Shown here one piece after another: positions 25,662 to 33,811 of a DNA stretch of 64,000 nucleotides (positions are counted from its first letter, which is position 1; every line of letters starts with the position of its first letter). The notes under the pieces were generated by a model, which saw only the letters and a program-made list of their open reading frames with translations, did not search any database and was not told the origin of the DNA. The translations under genes and the position numbers were made by a program. Source of the DNA: Roseivirga sp. UBA6052 (GTDB lineage: Bacteria > Bacteroidota > Bacteroidia > Cytophagales > Cyclobacteriaceae). Where the stretch lies: positions 434,001-498,000 of the forward strand of contig DIYO01000001.1 in assembly GCA_002427755.1 (NCBI GenBank), read 5' to 3'.

Positions 25662-26191
25662 CACTTTTTGCAGTCGGAACATCCTTCCTCTTGAATCAGA
25701 TGCCCACAATATTCTGTAAATAATTCGCGAAGCATTTTACGACCGCGTTGAACCCTTGACTTTAAGCCGCTTTCACTCATACCCATTTGAATAGCCAATG
25801 ATTTCTGACTTATTCCATTAAGTTCATAAGCTTTAAGTGGAACACCATATTTATCTGGTAATCTGTCAATTAAAGATGGAATACAAGCTTCTAACTCTTC
25901 GTATATTGAGTCTTCTTTGAGATCAATGGTATCAGGCATTTCACCTTTAATTTCTTGTCGCTGCTTAGACCTGAAATAGTCGTTGATTGTATTCTTGGCA
26001 ATTGCTATTAACCATGCCTCAGTACTTTTTACGTCCTCTAGTTTTTCGCAATGATCATACACCTTCAAAAGCACCTGGCTCAAGAGTTCCTCAGAATCCA
26101 CAGAATCCTTTACTCTACTCTGTATAAAACGAATGAGTGAGTTACGATAATCTTGAAAGACAGGTGCAACAACTTGGCAACTAGGATTCAT
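25658..26191 (-). CDS. sigZ: ECF-type RNA polymerase sigma factor, SigZ-like
   Basis: This 177-residue protein has sigma region 2 (residues ~10-75, including LLSQVLLKVYDHCEKLEDV and AWLIAIAKNTINDYFR) and region 4 (~110-160, with ISQKSLAIQMGMSESGLKSRVQRGRKMLRE), and no region 1 or 3, as in ECF sigma factors. The closest match in memory is SigZ. It ends in a cysteine-rich tail (CSDCKKC, plus C and H residues just before), which could bind zinc, arsenite or another soft metal and control activity. Its ATG shares one base with the TAA of arsI upstream (TAATG). No anti-sigma gene is adjacent. Confidence 0.85.
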   Translation of the reverse strand: MNPSCQVVAPVFQDYRNSLIRFIQSRVKDSVDSEELLSQVLLKVYDHCEKLEDVKSTEAWLIAIAKNTINDYFRSKQRQEIKGEMPDTIDLKEDSIYEELEACIPSLIDRLPDKYGVPLKAYELNGISQKSLAIQMGMSESGLKSRVQRGRKMLRELFTEYCGHLIQEEGCSDCKKC

Positions 26192-26607
26192 TAGCTACAG
26201 CATTTATCATCGCAACAAGCCGTCTCCTCTGCTTTATAAGTCTCAGATTCACCATAAGTATAGAAGGCTTCCCATTCAACACCTTGTGGATCTTTAATCC
26301 AAGACTTATGTGATTTTGCATAACAGCAAACGGTATCTCCTTCTGGTCTTACAGCTCCTTCAGCCTTCTCAATGTTATCATATACTTGCTGTAGTTCGGT
26401 TTCATTTTCTGCTTGAATGCCTAAATGGGCTATCCCTTTCTCACCATTCACTGCAGTCGAAATGGCAAAATTCACTGAAGGATCGTCAAGTAACCATTTA
26501 GCATAATCTGGTTTTACTACAGTAGGTTTTGCCCCAAACAACGAATTATAGAAATCTATCGATTGATTTAAATCGCTTACTCTAATGTTTACGTGTAATC
26601 TTTTCAT
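26191..26607 (-). CDS. arsI: ArsI/CadI-family VOC metalloenzyme
   Basis: This 138-residue protein is a vicinal-oxygen-chelate fold enzyme. His5, His61 and Glu113 fit the iron ligands of ArsI, and the vicinal pair Cys94-Cys95 (TVCCYAKSHKSW) is the arsenical-binding mark of that family. ArsI cleaves the C-As bond of trivalent organoarsenicals such as methylarsenite; the related CadI group is linked to cadmium. The C-terminal tail has two extra Cys pairs (CCDDKCCS). No arsR, arsM or arsenite pump is in the window. It is translationally coupled to the sigZ-like gene. Family confidence is high; the actual substrate is unproven. Confidence 0.9.
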   Translation of the reverse strand: MKRLHVNIRVSDLNQSIDFYNSLFGAKPTVVKPDYAKWLLDDPSVNFAISTAVNGEKGIAHLGIQAENETELQQVYDNIEKAEGAVRPEGDTVCCYAKSHKSWIKDPQGVEWEAFYTYGESETYKAEETACCDDKCCS

Positions 26608-26627
26608 GGTTTTTTCTTTGTAGACGG

Positions 26628-26646
26628 GCGTTCTCTAAAAAGACGC
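26628..26646 (-). promoter_or_regulatory. imperfect inverted repeat upstream of arsI
   Basis: GCGT (26628-26631) is mirrored by ACGC (26643-26646), with partial pairing between. On the minus strand this gives GCGTC then CGCCCGTCTAC ahead of the arsI ATG at 26607. CGTC-type -10 boxes are used by many ECF sigma factors, so this could be an autoregulated promoter or an operator. The evidence is weak. Confidence 0.3.
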
Positions 26647-26704
26647 AAAATTTTTCAAAAAATAAAAATGGCTTCGAACCCATATTAAAATACTGGAGAA
26701 AGAA

Positions 26705-26712
26705 TATATTTG
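26705..26712 (+). promoter_or_regulatory. candidate -7 box (TATATTTG) before the Bax-like gene
   Basis: TATATTTG matches TAnnTTTG and ends four bases before the ATG at 26717, which would make the transcript nearly leaderless. No -33 element is evident. The match may be chance in AT-rich DNA. Confidence 0.3.
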
Positions 26713-26716
26713 ATTA

Positions 26717-27574
26717 ATGTCGAAGACTGAGATACGATTAGTTATAGTCTTTTCTCTTTCATTAGTGCTGCTTGTGCTATTTAAGCCAAGAAGGCCTAAG
26801 GTGCCCATCCTCTATGAATATGAAACCGTTCTAATCACAGAGCTGATTGACGCACAAAGTACAGCAGATATTATCACGCTTGATTCCGTAAATGTAGTTC
26901 CTGCCCTTTACACAGGCATTAAAACACTTGAAGATCTCCCTGTTCAAGAAGCTAAATACAGGTTTATAGACATTATGCTACCTGCTATACTAGTAGCCAG
27001 ATATGAAATTGCCGAAGACAGTACCATGGTTCAAGAGTTAAGATCCAAAACCTCATGGTCATTTTCTGATAGTCTTTTCTTTGAAACTGTAAGTAAGAGA
27101 TACAAGAGCACCGATTTTGATGAATTGGCAGTAAGAATGACTACACATCCAAATAGTTTAACCTTGGCCCAAGCGGCAGTAGAAAGCGGTTGGGGTAAAT
27201 CACGCTTCTTTCGTGAAGCCAATAATGTTTTTGGGGTTTGGTCTTTTAATGAAAATGAGCCGCGAATACCTGCTAGTATTAGAAGAAAGGGTTATCAAGT
27301 CTACCTAAGAAAGTATGAAGACATTTCAGGTTCAGTTAAGAATTACTTCGAGACCTTAGGAAGAGGCTCTGCTTATAAGTCCTTTAGAAAAGCTCGTTTA
27401 GAAACGAAAGATCCTTACGAACTGTCTGAACATTTGATCCGCTATTCGGAACGTAAAGAAGCTTACATCCTTCAACTAAAAGGTATGATGAACTTTAACG
27501 ATTTCGAGCGATACGACACATTTCATATCTCACCACGTTATATCATAGAGCAACCGATAATTGTTAATGATTAG
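26717..27574 (+). CDS. Bax-like N-acetylglucosaminidase, membrane-anchored
   Basis: This 285-residue protein has one N-terminal membrane span (~6-22) and a glucosaminidase domain in its second half. LAQAAVESGWGKS holds the catalytic Glu156, followed by NNVFGVWSF and YEDISGSVKNYFETL, as in Bax and FlgJ-type lysozyme-fold enzymes. The domain hydrolyses glycan strands of peptidoglycan. It is the first gene of an overlapping three-gene run with a polysaccharide deacetylase and a hemerythrin. The next start lies inside its last codons (ATGATTAG). Confidence 0.88.
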   Translation: MSKTEIRLVIVFSLSLVLLVLFKPRRPKVPILYEYETVLITELIDAQSTADIITLDSVNVVPALYTGIKTLEDLPVQEAKYRFIDIMLPAILVARYEIAEDSTMVQELRSKTSWSFSDSLFFETVSKRYKSTDFDELAVRMTTHPNSLTLAQAAVESGWGKSRFFREANNVFGVWSFNENEPRIPASIRRKGYQVYLRKYEDISGSVKNYFETLGRGSAYKSFRKARLETKDPYELSEHLIRYSERKEAYILQLKGMMNFNDFERYDTFHISPRYIIEQPIIVND

Positions 27575-28589
27575 GCACACAATCCTATTATTCTTTCTTA
27601 TTTGCTTCAATCAGATGTTCGCTTTTCAGGACATTAATGCCTTCGTGTATCACCGTTTTGGAGACGACCGTTATCCCAGCACCAATATTGATCTAGACAA
27701 GTTTGAAGCCCACCTTAAGTATTTAAAGGATAATGACTACGAAGTCTTAACCATTTCAGAAGCCATTAAAAGGATCGATAAAAGAAAAGAATCTAGTGCT
27801 AAAATGGCTGCCATTACCATAGATGATGGTTTCAATAGCTTCTTTGAGAATGGACTACCCCTACTTGAGAAATATGGCTTTCCCGCAACACTATATGTTA
27901 ATACGGAAACAGTAGGTGCTGGTGATTATATGGATTGGAACCAGCTAAGAGACGCTCAAAAACGAGGTATTGAGATCGGTAATCATTCTCACAGCCATGC
28001 CTATTTTCTAAACGAACCACTGGCCACCTTTAAGAATGATTTAGAAACGAGTCATAAGCTATTTCAAGATAGCCTTGGCAGAATTCCTGATACTTATGCC
28101 TATCCATATGGGGAATGGAATTTTGAAATGGCCGATGCACTAGAAGAAGCTAAATATAAGTGTGCAGTTGCTCAAAACTCCGGAGTGATTGGTAAGCTCT
28201 CAAACCGATTCTATTTGCCACGTTTCCCTATGTCGAATACCTACGCCAAGATCGATAAATTCATTGAAAAGCTCACAGTAAGGAGCATGCAGAATTTTGA
28301 GATTAACGTAGTAAAGACCGGATATATGGGTTCTAAGACAAAGCCTAGACTTACCATGAGATTCGCCCCTTCGAGCTATGAAGTGAGAAGCGTTCAAGGC
28401 TTTATTCAAGGGTCTGGCGTAAGAAAAACTTTAGAAGTAATAAAAGATGGTGTGATCAAACTTACTATTTGGCCAGAGACTGATTTAGTAAGGCGAAGAA
28501 CGCTCTTCACCGTTACTGCTCGTAATGAAGAGGGCTTATGGCACTGGTTCAGTTATCTGTATGTTATACCGGAAATAGCTGAGAATTGA
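27567..28589 (+). CDS. polysaccharide deacetylase (NodB fold), exported
   Basis: The ATG at 27567 gives 340 residues with a signal peptide (MIRHTILLFFLICFNQMFAF). The NodB homology domain is visible: ITIDDGFNSFF carries the catalytic base and metal aspartates, GNHSHSHAY the metal histidines, and YAYPYGEWN the substrate-pocket tyrosine/proline block. Such enzymes remove N- or O-acetyl groups from cell-wall or exopolysaccharide glycans. About 100 residues after the domain form a beta-rich tail of unknown role. It overlaps the Bax-like gene by 8 bases and the hemerythrin gene by 4, so the three are co-translated. Confidence 0.88.
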   Translation: MIRHTILLFFLICFNQMFAFQDINAFVYHRFGDDRYPSTNIDLDKFEAHLKYLKDNDYEVLTISEAIKRIDKRKESSAKMAAITIDDGFNSFFENGLPLLEKYGFPATLYVNTETVGAGDYMDWNQLRDAQKRGIEIGNHSHSHAYFLNEPLATFKNDLETSHKLFQDSLGRIPDTYAYPYGEWNFEMADALEEAKYKCAVAQNSGVIGKLSNRFYLPRFPMSNTYAKIDKFIEKLTVRSMQNFEINVVKTGYMGSKTKPRLTMRFAPSSYEVRSVQGFIQGSGVRKTLEVIKDGVIKLTIWPETDLVRRRTLFTVTARNEEGLWHWFSYLYVIPEIAEN

Positions 28590-29014
28590 AACGTCACGAG
28601 TCTTTAATACCCCTCTCAAGATTTCATAGGTCCTGTTTGCTCCTGGCTCTTATTGCAAAGGAAAATGCACCAGCGGTAAAAGGATACCCCAAAGTTCTAG
28701 CAGAAAAAATAGCATATGCCAATACGTTCTTTGAAGAGCAGCTTTCACCTCATTTTGAATATGAGCAAGGTCTGTGGGATTATGTGAAGGATAAGAGTAC
28801 TGAGATAAACGAGATCTTGATTGAACTCGAAACCGAAAGAGCAGAGCTGATCAGCTTATTCAACAAGCTGGCCAAATCTAAAGACGCCCACACTTTTCAT
28901 ACTATTGGTCATTTATTAGAAAAGCATGTTCGTAAAGAAGAAAGAGTTCTTTTTCAGCAGATTCAAGCAGACCTTACTGAAGAAGAACTCCTTCATATTA
29001 AAACTTTGATTTGA
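28586..29014 (+). CDS. hemerythrin-like HHE domain protein
   Basis: This 142-residue soluble helical protein begins with TTG at 28586, overlapping the TGA of the deacetylase gene by four bases (TTGA). The pattern of iron ligands of hemerythrin-like domains is present: His14 in RFHRS, HFEYEQGLW (His and Glu), and a C-terminal HTIGHLLEKHVRKEERVLF block. Such domains bind a di-iron centre and sense or carry oxygen or nitric oxide. Why it sits in a cell-wall operon is unclear. It is convergent with and directly abuts the next permease gene (stops at adjacent bases). Confidence 0.82.
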   Translation: MKRHESLIPLSRFHRSCLLLALIAKENAPAVKGYPKVLAEKIAYANTFFEEQLSPHFEYEQGLWDYVKDKSTEINEILIELETERAELISLFNKLAKSKDAHTFHTIGHLLEKHVRKEERVLFQQIQADLTEEELLHIKTLI

Positions 29015-31696
29015 TTACTCAGATCGGAGCGAATTCACAGGATTAATTCTTGAAGCTCTTACTGCGTGATAAGAAATCACGGAGATCATTATAAAGAAAG
29101 ATAATAAGCCACTACCTAAAAATACTAAGACTCCAATGTCTATTCGATAAGCAAAATCACTTAACCACATCTCCATCACATACCAGGTGATAGGTATGGA
29201 TATCAAGAATGCTAAAACTAACTGCAAACTGAACTGCCTTAAAAGAATTCCCATTATGATTAATGGTGATGCACCCAACACCTTACGAATACCAATCTCT
29301 TTGACTTTAGTATTTACAACCAATATGGTTAAACCTAAAAGGCCAAAAGACGCGATGAGAATACTAATAACTGTGGCAACACCTGCAATTTTGTTCACTC
29401 TTGCCTCATTCTCATACATCAGTCGCATGCGTTCATCAACAAAGCCAAAGTTCAATTCCTCACTAGGGAAAGTGCTTTCCCAGACTTCTTCTAGAGTAGC
29501 CTGAACACCTAAGAGACTATTGCCAGCATATTTAAAGAACACTTTAGGAATCGGATTAGAGTTGATGGAAAAGTCACTTCCTCCTTGAAACATGGGTGCT
29601 CCATTCTGAGCTATGATTAACGGCTGAACTTTTGAATGAAGTGATTCATAATTGAAATCTTGTACAACCCCAATCACCCTATGTGTTCCAAAATTTTCTC
29701 CTGGTAACTGCTTCCCTATCGGATCTTCAAAGCCAAAAAAGTATTCAGCTGCTGCCTCGTTTAGAATGATAGATTCCCTTTTGTCAATTTCTAAGTCCGG
29801 ATCAAAATCTCTTCCGTCAACAATATCAATTTCGAAGCCTGAGTTATAATTGGCATCTGTTAGAATTAAGGTAAACTGTCTAAACTGACCATCTTTATCA
29901 CTGAACCCTACCTCAGTCCAACCAGAGGTTCCGAACATATGATTGGCCGTACCTAAATTTTCAATTTCAGGATATGACTGAAGTTTTGATTTAAAGATTT
30001 CTGCGTTATCAAAACCAGATTGAATTCTATCGATCAAACCGGAGGTGCCAGGTTTAGCATACATATCTACATAAACCATTGCGTCTTTTTGGTAACCTAC
30101 ATCAGAGTTTTGCATGTAGTTTAATTGCTGACGCATTACAATAGAGCCTGAAATCAAAAAGATGGTGAGTAGTAATTGGAATACCACCAATGACTTTCGG
30201 AACATTCCTGCCCTTCTACCACCAGACTTACTACCTCTTAGAATTGAGATCAATTTAAGGTTTGAAAGTACCATTGAAGGATAAAGTCCCGTAAGCATGC
30301 CTACAAACAGAATTATTCCAACAAGTAGTAAAATTGAGTCTGCTGTAATTGGTATTTCAAGCATTGTTCCGGCCAAATCGTTGAAAGTAGGTAGCAAAAG
30401 GAATGCTAAGCCTACACCAGTGACAACAGCGAAAAACGTGATCAAAACACTCTCAGATAAATACTGCCATACCAATCCGCCTCGCTGTGCTCCTACAACC
30501 TTTCTTATGCCCACTTCTTTGGCGCGTTTGATCGACTGACCAGTTGAAAGTGTCGTATAGTTGATACATGCCATAATCAGCACTAAAAGACCTACTGTAG
30601 CCAATACATATACATAATTGGGGTTTCCAACAGGCAGACCAGATGGAGGGAAAGCTGTATCTAAATGTATATCTCCGAGTTGCTGAAAGCCTAAGACATA
30701 TTGACCTTCTTCCACTTCATCACCGAGAACTTTTCTTACCATATCCGGTAATTTTGCCTCAACCGTTTCAATGGATACATTCTCTTTTAGCAGTACAAAA
30801 GTTTCAGGTGAAATATTGAACCATGCGGTAAGCGCTCGAGGATTATAAAAGCGCTCTAAGTCTTCGTTTGAGACGACCATATCCATTTGAAAACCGGTAT
30901 TGGTGGGCATATCAGCCATAATAGCCGAAACCGTATAGTCAAGCTGCTCTTCTCCAATTTGAATTTTTAAGGTTTGACCCACCGCCTGCTGATCTCCAAA
31001 GTATTTTATAGCATATGCCTCTGAGAGCACAATGTCTTCCCTGCCTAATGGATCTACGCTATTACCTTGAATTAAATTAAAGGAGAATACATCGAAAAAG
31101 TTAGGCGTAACATAAGAGATTCGCTCATTGATTCTATTTTCTCCTTCACCAACTAAAAAACGGCCTGATTGAACTCTAATAGTGGTTTCAACTTCGGGAA
31201 TATTCTCTTCTAAAGCTGGTGCTAACGGCAGCGGAGAAGAAGTGTAGAAAAACTCTTGACCCTGACCATAATCTTCCTTTGTCCAAGTTCTATAGATTCT
31301 TTCTCCCTTTTCGTGAAACTTATCAAAAGTGAGTTCTTGCTGTACATAGAGTGAAATGAGAATAAAACATGCCATGCCTACAGCAATGCTACTGATGTTC
31401 AAAGCTGTGTTGGTTTTCTGTTTCCAAAGCACCCTTGCAGCTATTTTAAAATTGTTTGTTGTCATAGATATAAAGTTTGAGTTGACCCTATTTGATTTAA
31501 TGTTCGACCACCTGAGGAATCTGAGCACATCCCAGCCAAACTGAAGATTTGCTCGAGTTTTACCATACTTAGCCAATCGCACATCAAATAACTCATGTAC
31601 ATCACCCTGAATCTCCTCTAGAAATTCAGGCTTACAGTACCAAGCTAAAAAGCGATCGGCCCATTTAGGCGGTTGTATGTTGTGTTGCTTTCTCAA
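29015..31696 (-). CDS. FtsX/MacB-type permease with permease-prefix domain
   Basis: This 893-residue inner-membrane protein starts with ~75 extra residues (PPKWADRFLAWYCKPEFLEEIQGD, then WDVLRFLRWSN) that match the permease prefix domain 2 of PadR-linked transporters. Two MacB/FtsX halves follow, each a periplasmic core domain and FtsX spans, about eight spans in all. Each half has the cytoplasmic signature (AKEVGIRKVVGA; VKEIGIRKVLGA), and the protein ends NPVNSLRSE. MacB-type systems need an ATPase, but none is encoded nearby. Its ATG overlaps the padR stop by four bases (ATGA), so the two genes are one operon and the regulator probably controls it. The substrate is unknown. Confidence 0.9.
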   Translation of the reverse strand: MRKQHNIQPPKWADRFLAWYCKPEFLEEIQGDVHELFDVRLAKYGKTRANLQFGWDVLRFLRWSNIKSNRVNSNFISMTTNNFKIAARVLWKQKTNTALNISSIAVGMACFILISLYVQQELTFDKFHEKGERIYRTWTKEDYGQGQEFFYTSSPLPLAPALEENIPEVETTIRVQSGRFLVGEGENRINERISYVTPNFFDVFSFNLIQGNSVDPLGREDIVLSEAYAIKYFGDQQAVGQTLKIQIGEEQLDYTVSAIMADMPTNTGFQMDMVVSNEDLERFYNPRALTAWFNISPETFVLLKENVSIETVEAKLPDMVRKVLGDEVEEGQYVLGFQQLGDIHLDTAFPPSGLPVGNPNYVYVLATVGLLVLIMACINYTTLSTGQSIKRAKEVGIRKVVGAQRGGLVWQYLSESVLITFFAVVTGVGLAFLLLPTFNDLAGTMLEIPITADSILLLVGIILFVGMLTGLYPSMVLSNLKLISILRGSKSGGRRAGMFRKSLVVFQLLLTIFLISGSIVMRQQLNYMQNSDVGYQKDAMVYVDMYAKPGTSGLIDRIQSGFDNAEIFKSKLQSYPEIENLGTANHMFGTSGWTEVGFSDKDGQFRQFTLILTDANYNSGFEIDIVDGRDFDPDLEIDKRESIILNEAAAEYFFGFEDPIGKQLPGENFGTHRVIGVVQDFNYESLHSKVQPLIIAQNGAPMFQGGSDFSINSNPIPKVFFKYAGNSLLGVQATLEEVWESTFPSEELNFGFVDERMRLMYENEARVNKIAGVATVISILIASFGLLGLTILVVNTKVKEIGIRKVLGASPLIIMGILLRQFSLQLVLAFLISIPITWYVMEMWLSDFAYRIDIGVLVFLGSGLLSFFIMISVISYHAVRASRINPVNSLRSE

Positions 31697-32025
31697 GATT
31701 GACCAAATGAGATATCAGGAATTCTTTTATAAAGCTTCATTCTTAGTTCTTGTGCATCGTCTAAAGCCTTTTTACCAAAGGCGGTTAATTCAAAGAAGCG
31801 TTTGCGTCTGCCACCTCTTTCATTAGTCGCACCGCCCATGTCACTTTTGACAAAACCTTTAGACTCTAACCTCCTCAATGCGCTATGAATGGCAGAAATA
31901 TTCACTGATCGTCCTATTTCATTTAATATTTCGTCCATAACCGCAACGCCATAAGCTTCAGGATACAAAGCGCCTACCGTAAGCAGAACCAATTCTTCAA
32001 ACTCCCCTAGTTGTGTTCCTTTCAT
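31693..32025 (-). CDS. PadR-family transcriptional repressor
   Basis: This 110-residue protein is a winged helix-turn-helix of the PadR family: LGEFEELVLLTVGAL at the N-terminus, NISAIHSALRRLESKGFV as the recognition region, the wing with GGRRKRFFELTAFG, and a short C-terminal helix. PadR-like proteins repress transporter genes and respond to small molecules or membrane stress. It overlaps the downstream permease gene by four bases. An inverted repeat overlapping a TAnnTTTG box lies immediately upstream, which suggests autorepression. Confidence 0.9.
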   Translation of the reverse strand: MKGTQLGEFEELVLLTVGALYPEAYGVAVMDEILNEIGRSVNISAIHSALRRLESKGFVKSDMGGATNERGGRRKRFFELTAFGKKALDDAQELRMKLYKRIPDISFGQS

Positions 32026-32036
32026 TCTTTTTTGAT

Positions 32037-32084
32037 TAGTTACACAAATATAAAAGAAATATATCTTTCATTTTTGTACAACTA
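32037..32084 (-). promoter_or_regulatory. probable PadR operator: inverted repeat
   Basis: TAGTTACACAAA (32037-32048) and TTTGTACAACTA (32073-32084) are inverted copies that match at 10 of 12 positions. They enclose an AT-rich 24-base spacer. The arm nearest the gene overlaps the candidate -7 box, so a bound repressor could block polymerase. Confidence 0.5.
32045..32052 (-). promoter_or_regulatory. candidate -7 box (TATATTTG) for padR-permease operon
   Basis: On the minus strand TATATTTG fits the TAnnTTTG element and lies 19 bases before the padR ATG at 32025. It shares four bases with the inner end of the left operator arm. Confidence 0.5.
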
Positions 32085-32134
32085 ATAAAATCAATCCATG
32101 TCATGAACTGTCTAAAAATTGTAGTGAAACAAAA

Positions 32135-32157
32135 AAAGCCATTCAATGAATGGCTTT
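32135..32157 (-). terminator. terminator of the S41 peptidase gene
   Basis: AAAGCCATTCA and TGAATGGCTTT form a near-perfect hairpin around the centre at 32146. On the minus strand the stem runs into a seven-T tract (A-run at 32131-32137), 23 bases after the stop codon of the S41 gene. Confidence 0.8.
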
Positions 32158-32179
32158 ATATGGTTACAGACAATAAGAC

Positions 32180-33655
32180 TTAATTGGTCTTATCTGATTT
32201 AATTAATCTTAAGGTGTATTCTAATACGGAATCAACTCCTTCAATAAAATCTTTGCTAGATTGTTCGACAGCATAATCGGGTAATAATCCTGAATCTGAT
32301 GCATTGGTTGCCGGATAATAACCTATTAAAGGAACATCTACTTCGAGACCGGAATTAGGTAATCTCAACATAAACATTTGACCACCGGTTGTTCCCATTA
32401 AGTTACCGCCTGTTGACTCACCAACCGTAGTTGCAAGATTCTTAGACTTTAAGGCCTTTGCCATCATAAAAGTTGCAGAAGAGTTAGACCCGTCAGTTAA
32501 TAGGTAAACGTTTCCTTTAAAAACATGATCATTAGGTCTTATAAGGCGCGTAGCCTTATCCATACCTTTTCTTCTGTAAGTTCCGTTTTCAGCTGAAACG
32601 GTACGCTCACTTAGATCAAAAAGGCCTTTCTCCCAAGATTCTAAGTATGGCTTAATATCATCCCCTACTTTCTGATAGGCGAATCGCTGCTTAAATGTCT
32701 CAACTTCCATTTTCTCATCAACCAAAAACTTAAGTGTGTACCAGAATACTTCTCCCATTCCTCCACTATTTCCTCGTATATCAATGATTATACTCTCCTT
32801 TCCAGAATTGTTAGCCTCTATAAAGAATTGCTCTATGTAGTCTTTCCAATCCATGTCCATTCTCCAAGTCACGTATGTTCCTTGCTTGATATAGGCAGTA
32901 TTATTATTAAGATCTCTTTTCTCCCACATATCATCATGTGATTTTGGGGTTACTCCATATTCGCTTTCTAACCTTTGCTTACGCTCTTCTCTAGTAATCA
33001 ATTCTACAGACAGTTCTGATTGCTCGCCTTTAACATCTTCCATAATTATTTGATATTCACCTTCATTTGGAGTTATTAGTAAAGGCAAATAGATATCTAC
33101 AGGTTCAAACTTATCTTGGCCGGTTAAATTCAATTGATTGTATTTCTTAATCATATTTCGACCATCAACCTTAAATTTCTTCATTAGTTGATCTTGGATG
33201 GTCTTTACAGGAATACCTTGAATTGATAAGATTTTAGAACCTTTAGACAACCCGTTTCCAGAGAGATCATTCTCCAACAGCCATTCTCCTTCTATGTATT
33301 TTAATGTAAAAGGAATTTTGTCCGCCCCATTGAAAAGAGTATTCTGGATATCACCAGTTTGATTCCAATAATTAGGATATGTATGACCATCTCTGACTAC
33401 AGTAGCCAACATCTCAGAAAGAACTATATAAGCCTCTTGAAGAGATTGGCTTGAGGTGAATTGAGTTTTATAATTCGCAAAACCTTCCTCAATCACTGAT
33501 TTAGAATCATATCGGTATAGGCCTCCATGTAATTCTTTCAAAGCAGTGGTCAATAAATCATAGTCTTTTGCTAACTGCTCTTGTGAGATCCATGCTTGTC
33601 CATAACAAGAAGCTGAAATCAATAGGGCAATAATTGTTGTATAGATATTTTTCAT
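32180..33655 (-). CDS. S41 family peptidase, exported
   Basis: This 491-residue protein has a signal peptide (MKNIYTTIIALLISASCYGQ). It has an N-terminal helical part, a PDZ-like middle (NGLSKGSKILSIQGIPVKTI, ~145-165) and a C-terminal S41 protease domain with ESIIIDIRGNSGG and YLLTDGSNSSATFMMAKALK, in which the nucleophilic Ser is probably in GSNSSAT. S41 enzymes (tail-specific or tricorn-like) degrade proteins or peptides; exported ones work in the periplasm. It is a single gene with its own terminator. The upstream neighbour is a permease pair on the same strand, separated by a second hairpin. Confidence 0.85.
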   Translation of the reverse strand: MKNIYTTIIALLISASCYGQAWISQEQLAKDYDLLTTALKELHGGLYRYDSKSVIEEGFANYKTQFTSSQSLQEAYIVLSEMLATVVRDGHTYPNYWNQTGDIQNTLFNGADKIPFTLKYIEGEWLLENDLSGNGLSKGSKILSIQGIPVKTIQDQLMKKFKVDGRNMIKKYNQLNLTGQDKFEPVDIYLPLLITPNEGEYQIIMEDVKGEQSELSVELITREERKQRLESEYGVTPKSHDDMWEKRDLNNNTAYIKQGTYVTWRMDMDWKDYIEQFFIEANNSGKESIIIDIRGNSGGMGEVFWYTLKFLVDEKMEVETFKQRFAYQKVGDDIKPYLESWEKGLFDLSERTVSAENGTYRRKGMDKATRLIRPNDHVFKGNVYLLTDGSNSSATFMMAKALKSKNLATTVGESTGGNLMGTTGGQMFMLRLPNSGLEVDVPLIGYYPATNASDSGLLPDYAVEQSSKDFIEGVDSVLEYTLRLIKSDKTN

Positions 33656-33753
33656 TTGTCTTCATTTTAATTCTTGGCCTGTACATCACCTATTCTATGC
33701 CAATAACATATAAGACTGTTTTTCAGTGATTTAACCTCTTGAAAGACAATAAA

Positions 33754-33792
33754 AAACACCCATGTGTTCCGCTTTGGGATACATGGGTGTTT
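33754..33792 (-). terminator. terminator of the two-permease operon
   Basis: AAACACCCATGT (33754-33765) pairs with ACATGGGTGTTT (33781-33792), a 12-bp stem with a 15-base loop. On the minus strand it is followed by a T-rich run. It lies 20 bases after the stop of the permease gene. Confidence 0.8.
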
Positions 33793-33811
33793 CTAAATGG
33801 AACAATTAAGG

